This document shows positions 61,805-64,000 of a stretch of DNA of 64,000 bases, in pieces. Location: contig JAZQUV010000044.1 of assembly GCA_045631465.1 (NCBI GenBank), forward strand, positions 62,001 to 126,000, in the 5' to 3' direction. Positions within the stretch are counted from its first letter, which is position 1. Every line of letters begins with the position of its first letter. Origin of the DNA: Aphodosoma sp045631465. GTDB taxonomy: Bacteria > Bacteroidota > Bacteroidia > Bacteroidales > Paludibacteraceae. The translations under genes were made by a program, and so were the position numbers. The notes beneath the pieces are model-generated. The model saw only the letters and a list, made by a program, of their open reading frames with translations. It was not told the origin of the DNA and searched no databases.

Positions 61805-63292
61805 ATGGGAAATAAAATATGTCCTAATCCAGAATGTCGCGCAGATAATCCTGCATCTGCAAGTTTTTGTAGAAAATGTGGGCATCGCTTTCCTGAGCAT
61901 ACTAAGCCTGGAAAGAGTCAGATGTGCCATATTGAAAATTTTTCTGTTAAAAAGCAATCTAGTGGGAAATTCATTGTTGAGTGGAGTGCTATAAATGCAA
62001 ATAAGGTAACTATCAATGGTAATGATGTAACGGGACAAAATAAATTTATACTTACCGTTAAAGATAGTGCAACGGTTTTGCTTCGTGCTGAGAATGCAAC
62101 ATCGTTTGATATAAAAGAGGCTAATGTTGTGTATGCTTCTCAAACTATTTATAAAGACAAGATTGTTGAAAAGAAAGTTACATCGGGAACTAATGTTTTT
62201 GCAATTGTCCTTTTGATTTTATTAGTTTTATTATCAGCAGTGTTAGCTCATTATGCTTATCAGTTAGAGGATAGAAACTATAATGGAGATAGATACTTAT
62301 CTAATATATTTGGTCATAAATCATATCTTTTAGTAAATGGTTCCAACGAGGGACGAAAAGTTAATGTACCTGCTCAAGGTGCATCGTTTGTATATGATGT
62401 TGAGACAAATGCATCGGGATATGAAGTTTTTGATTTGCCTGATTGGTGCGTGTTAGAAAAGCATGATTCTAATTTCATAATTAAAGTTAATAAAAACAAA
62501 TCTAGCAGTAGAGCTGCAAATATACGTGTTAAGACTTCTACAGGTCGTGAGATTATAATGAGTTTGGCTCAAGCTGTATATAAACCTCAACGTTTATTAG
62601 TTAATGGCAAAAAAGCATTAGATAGTAACCTTAGTGCTTATTCAGGACAAATCACTTATCGTGTGGATACCGATGCGGATAACTATGAAATTACATCTTT
62701 GTCTCCGTGGTTTAAAGTTATTGCTAAAGATTCTGAATCTTTCACTATATCTTATGAAGCCAACTTTGGAAGTTCAAAACGAAACGCTTGGTTTAAGGTT
62801 AAGGTAGAAGGGAAGCAAGTGAAAATAAACCTTACTCAAGAAAATTCTACTCTAGCAACTCAACAGATTAAGTGCGAAATAGAGGATATTACTATGGAGC
62901 ATAATGTATATGATAACCTTGTGAAAGGTATGAGAATTCATGTGAAGTTTTCTGTTGAGAGAATGAAAGGTATTACTGGACAATGTGTGGCATATTTTCG
63001 TTATGAAGATGGTTCTCCCGTTAAAGACAAAAATAACGCATATTATACTAGTGATGGACAGGCTTGTTCTAGTAGAAATTTTACTCCATCATATGATAAT
63101 TCAACTTTTAATGATTTGGTTATATTTATGCCATATAAGGAGTTGGAGGCGAATAAGGGAATGCATAATATGAAGTTTCAATGTGTTATATGGAATAAAT
63201 CATCAAATAACTCAACAGAGATTGCTCGCTCTGAATATTACTCATTTACATTAACAAAAAATGATCTAATGGATCAAAGTTATGCTAATTAA
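61805..63292 (+). CDS. Zinc-ribbon, membrane-spanning protein with Ig-like and BACON domains
   Basis: 495 residues. Zinc ribbon (Cys6, 11, 22, 25), an Ig-like domain (about 40-120; FIVEWSAINANKVTI), one transmembrane helix (about 128-150; FAIVLLILLVLLSAVLAHYA), two BACON-like domains (about 180-257 and 260-350; LPDWCVLEK...ANIRVKTSTGREIIMSLAQ) and a beta-rich C-terminal module. The layout suggests a cytoplasmic ribbon and Ig domain and exported BACON domains, which in other Bacteroidota proteins bind carbohydrate or mucin. Confidence 0.75.
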   Translation: MGNKICPNPECRADNPASASFCRKCGHRFPEHTKPGKSQMCHIENFSVKKQSSGKFIVEWSAINANKVTINGNDVTGQNKFILTVKDSATVLLRAENATSFDIKEANVVYASQTIYKDKIVEKKVTSGTNVFAIVLLILLVLLSAVLAHYAYQLEDRNYNGDRYLSNIFGHKSYLLVNGSNEGRKVNVPAQGASFVYDVETNASGYEVFDLPDWCVLEKHDSNFIIKVNKNKSSSRAANIRVKTSTGREIIMSLAQAVYKPQRLLVNGKKALDSNLSAYSGQITYRVDTDADNYEITSLSPWFKVIAKDSESFTISYEANFGSSKRNAWFKVKVEGKQVKINLTQENSTLATQQIKCEIEDITMEHNVYDNLVKGMRIHVKFSVERMKGITGQCVAYFRYEDGSPVKDKNNAYYTSDGQACSSRNFTPSYDNSTFNDLVIFMPYKELEANKGMHNMKFQCVIWNKSSNNSTEIARSEYYSFTLTKNDLMDQSYAN

Positions 63293-63357
63293 TTATTTTA
63301 TTTATAGAATGGAATAGTGCCATTTTTCTTGTTCTTTGAACTTAAAAAATAGATGTT

Positions 63358-64000
63358 ATGAGTGATATGAAAAAATGTCCTAAATGTAATGCCGAAAACC
63401 CGAAGGCTGCAAACTTCTGTCGTAAATGTAGATATGAGTTTTCTGAAGCAACAAAGGATGGTTCGTCGTTGAAACCTATGATTAAATATTTACGAGTTAG
63501 AGAGACGCATTATGTAGTTGGTAGTAGAATTCATATTGAGTGGGAGATTGATAATTACACAAAAGTAGAGTTGGCAGGCGAAGATGTGACATTATATAAA
63601 GAATTTGAGCTGGTTGTAGAAAGGGCTGTTGAGTTGCAATTAGTAGTTTTAAATGATTATGACCAAATAAAACAGTCAATCAAAATTGTACCATACTCAT
63701 CTCCGGTTATTCGTCGTTTCTCATCATCTTTCTCAAATATTAAGGCAGGTAAAACAACCAAACTATCTTGGAGCATTGACTATGCTAAGACAATAATATT
63801 AAAGTCACCTGCGGAAGAGGTTGATGTAACCTTAATATCAGAGTTGGAAGTGTCTCCAATTGTGGATACAACATACACTCTTATAGCTTATGCAATTGAT
63901 GAGAGCGTATCTGTTGTGAAGGAAATTTCTATAAGGGTTCTACATGATGTTATCATTAATGATTTTTCATCAGATCTTTCTCAAACATTGGAATCCCAAC
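63358..64000 (+). CDS. Zinc-ribbon plus Ig-like repeat protein, cut by window edge
   Basis: The first 214 residues are seen. Zinc ribbon Cys7, 10, 21, 24 (CPKCNAENPKAANFCRKC), then two Ig-like domains (SRIHIEWEIDNYTKVELAG; GKTTKLSWSIDYAKTIILK). It is clearly related in domain plan to the protein before it (61805). No membrane helix is seen yet. The gene continues beyond 64000. Confidence 0.75.
   Translation, partial: MSDMKKCPKCNAENPKAANFCRKCRYEFSEATKDGSSLKPMIKYLRVRETHYVVGSRIHIEWEIDNYTKVELAGEDVTLYKEFELVVERAVELQLVVLNDYDQIKQSIKIVPYSSPVIRRFSSSFSNIKAGKTTKLSWSIDYAKTIILKSPAEEVDVTLISELEVSPIVDTTYTLIAYAIDESVSVVKEISIRVLHDVIINDFSSDLSQTLESQ

Noticed and set aside
53452..64000. Prophage or integrative element
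   Set aside because: No integrase, portal, tail, relaxase or transposase gene is seen in the window, though the right end lies outside it.

Overview
The window comes from a member of the Bacteroidota, most likely order Bacteroidales. The evidence is SusC/SusD pairs, type IX secretion C-terminal tails, a BspA-type leucine-rich repeat protein, glycine-lipid acyltransferases, the TAnnTTTG -7 / TTTG -33 promoter signature, and almost no Shine-Dalgarno sequences. Family or genus cannot be fixed from this stretch. No rRNA, tRNA, transposase, integrase or CRISPR array was seen.

Layout. (1) 1-19.1 kb is an amino-sugar locus. On the minus strand lie a MurNAc/GlcNAc kinase-like gene, murQ, a SusC/SusD pair, two lipoproteins, a GH10-like hydrolase and a secreted protein (both with type IX tails), and a phosphodiester glycosidase cut by the window edge. 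A NagB-like/PIG-L fusion is transcribed divergently from a repeat-rich control region. The set looks built to import and break down MurNAc- or GlcNAc-containing glycans, possibly cell-wall material. (2) 19-35 kb is mostly housekeeping on the minus strand: prenyl synthase, uvrB, birA, PBP4, rpoN, folE, a SPOR protein, a C26-M19 peptidase fusion, an ABC permease, a BspA-like protein, cls and ribD. A chimeric pseudogene lies just upstream of ribD. (3) 35-48 kb holds two tandem GNAT N-acyltransferases plus a PlsC-like O-acyltransferase (probably glycine lipids), sufC-sufD-(permease)-sufS without sufB, a DUF6427-like membrane protein and an M3 peptidase lipoprotein. (4) 48.2-53.2 kb is mnmA, xseA and xseB separated by dense non-coding repeats, including two copies of a roughly 180-nt element whose helices covary and three copies of a smaller covarying stem-loop motif.

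(5) 53.4-64 kb is an AT-rich, single-strand, tightly packed island with its own promoter. It encodes an ECF-like sigma factor, a small overlapping protein, two vWA proteins (one with a broken MIDAS), a PP2C-like phosphatase with coiled coil and membrane anchor, two HGD/DYD kinases, a HEPN-like protein, a transglutaminase-fold protein, and two zinc-ribbon/Ig-like/BACON proteins, the last running off the window. It resembles the vWA-PP2C-kinase (TerY-P) triads described around tellurium-resistance-type systems, but with duplicated vWA and kinase genes and extra partners. It is the best candidate here for an undescribed signalling or conflict system.

A window-wide feature is short tandem repeats with a 7-bp period in at least six sequence families. 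They occur between genes and in frame inside conserved enzymes.
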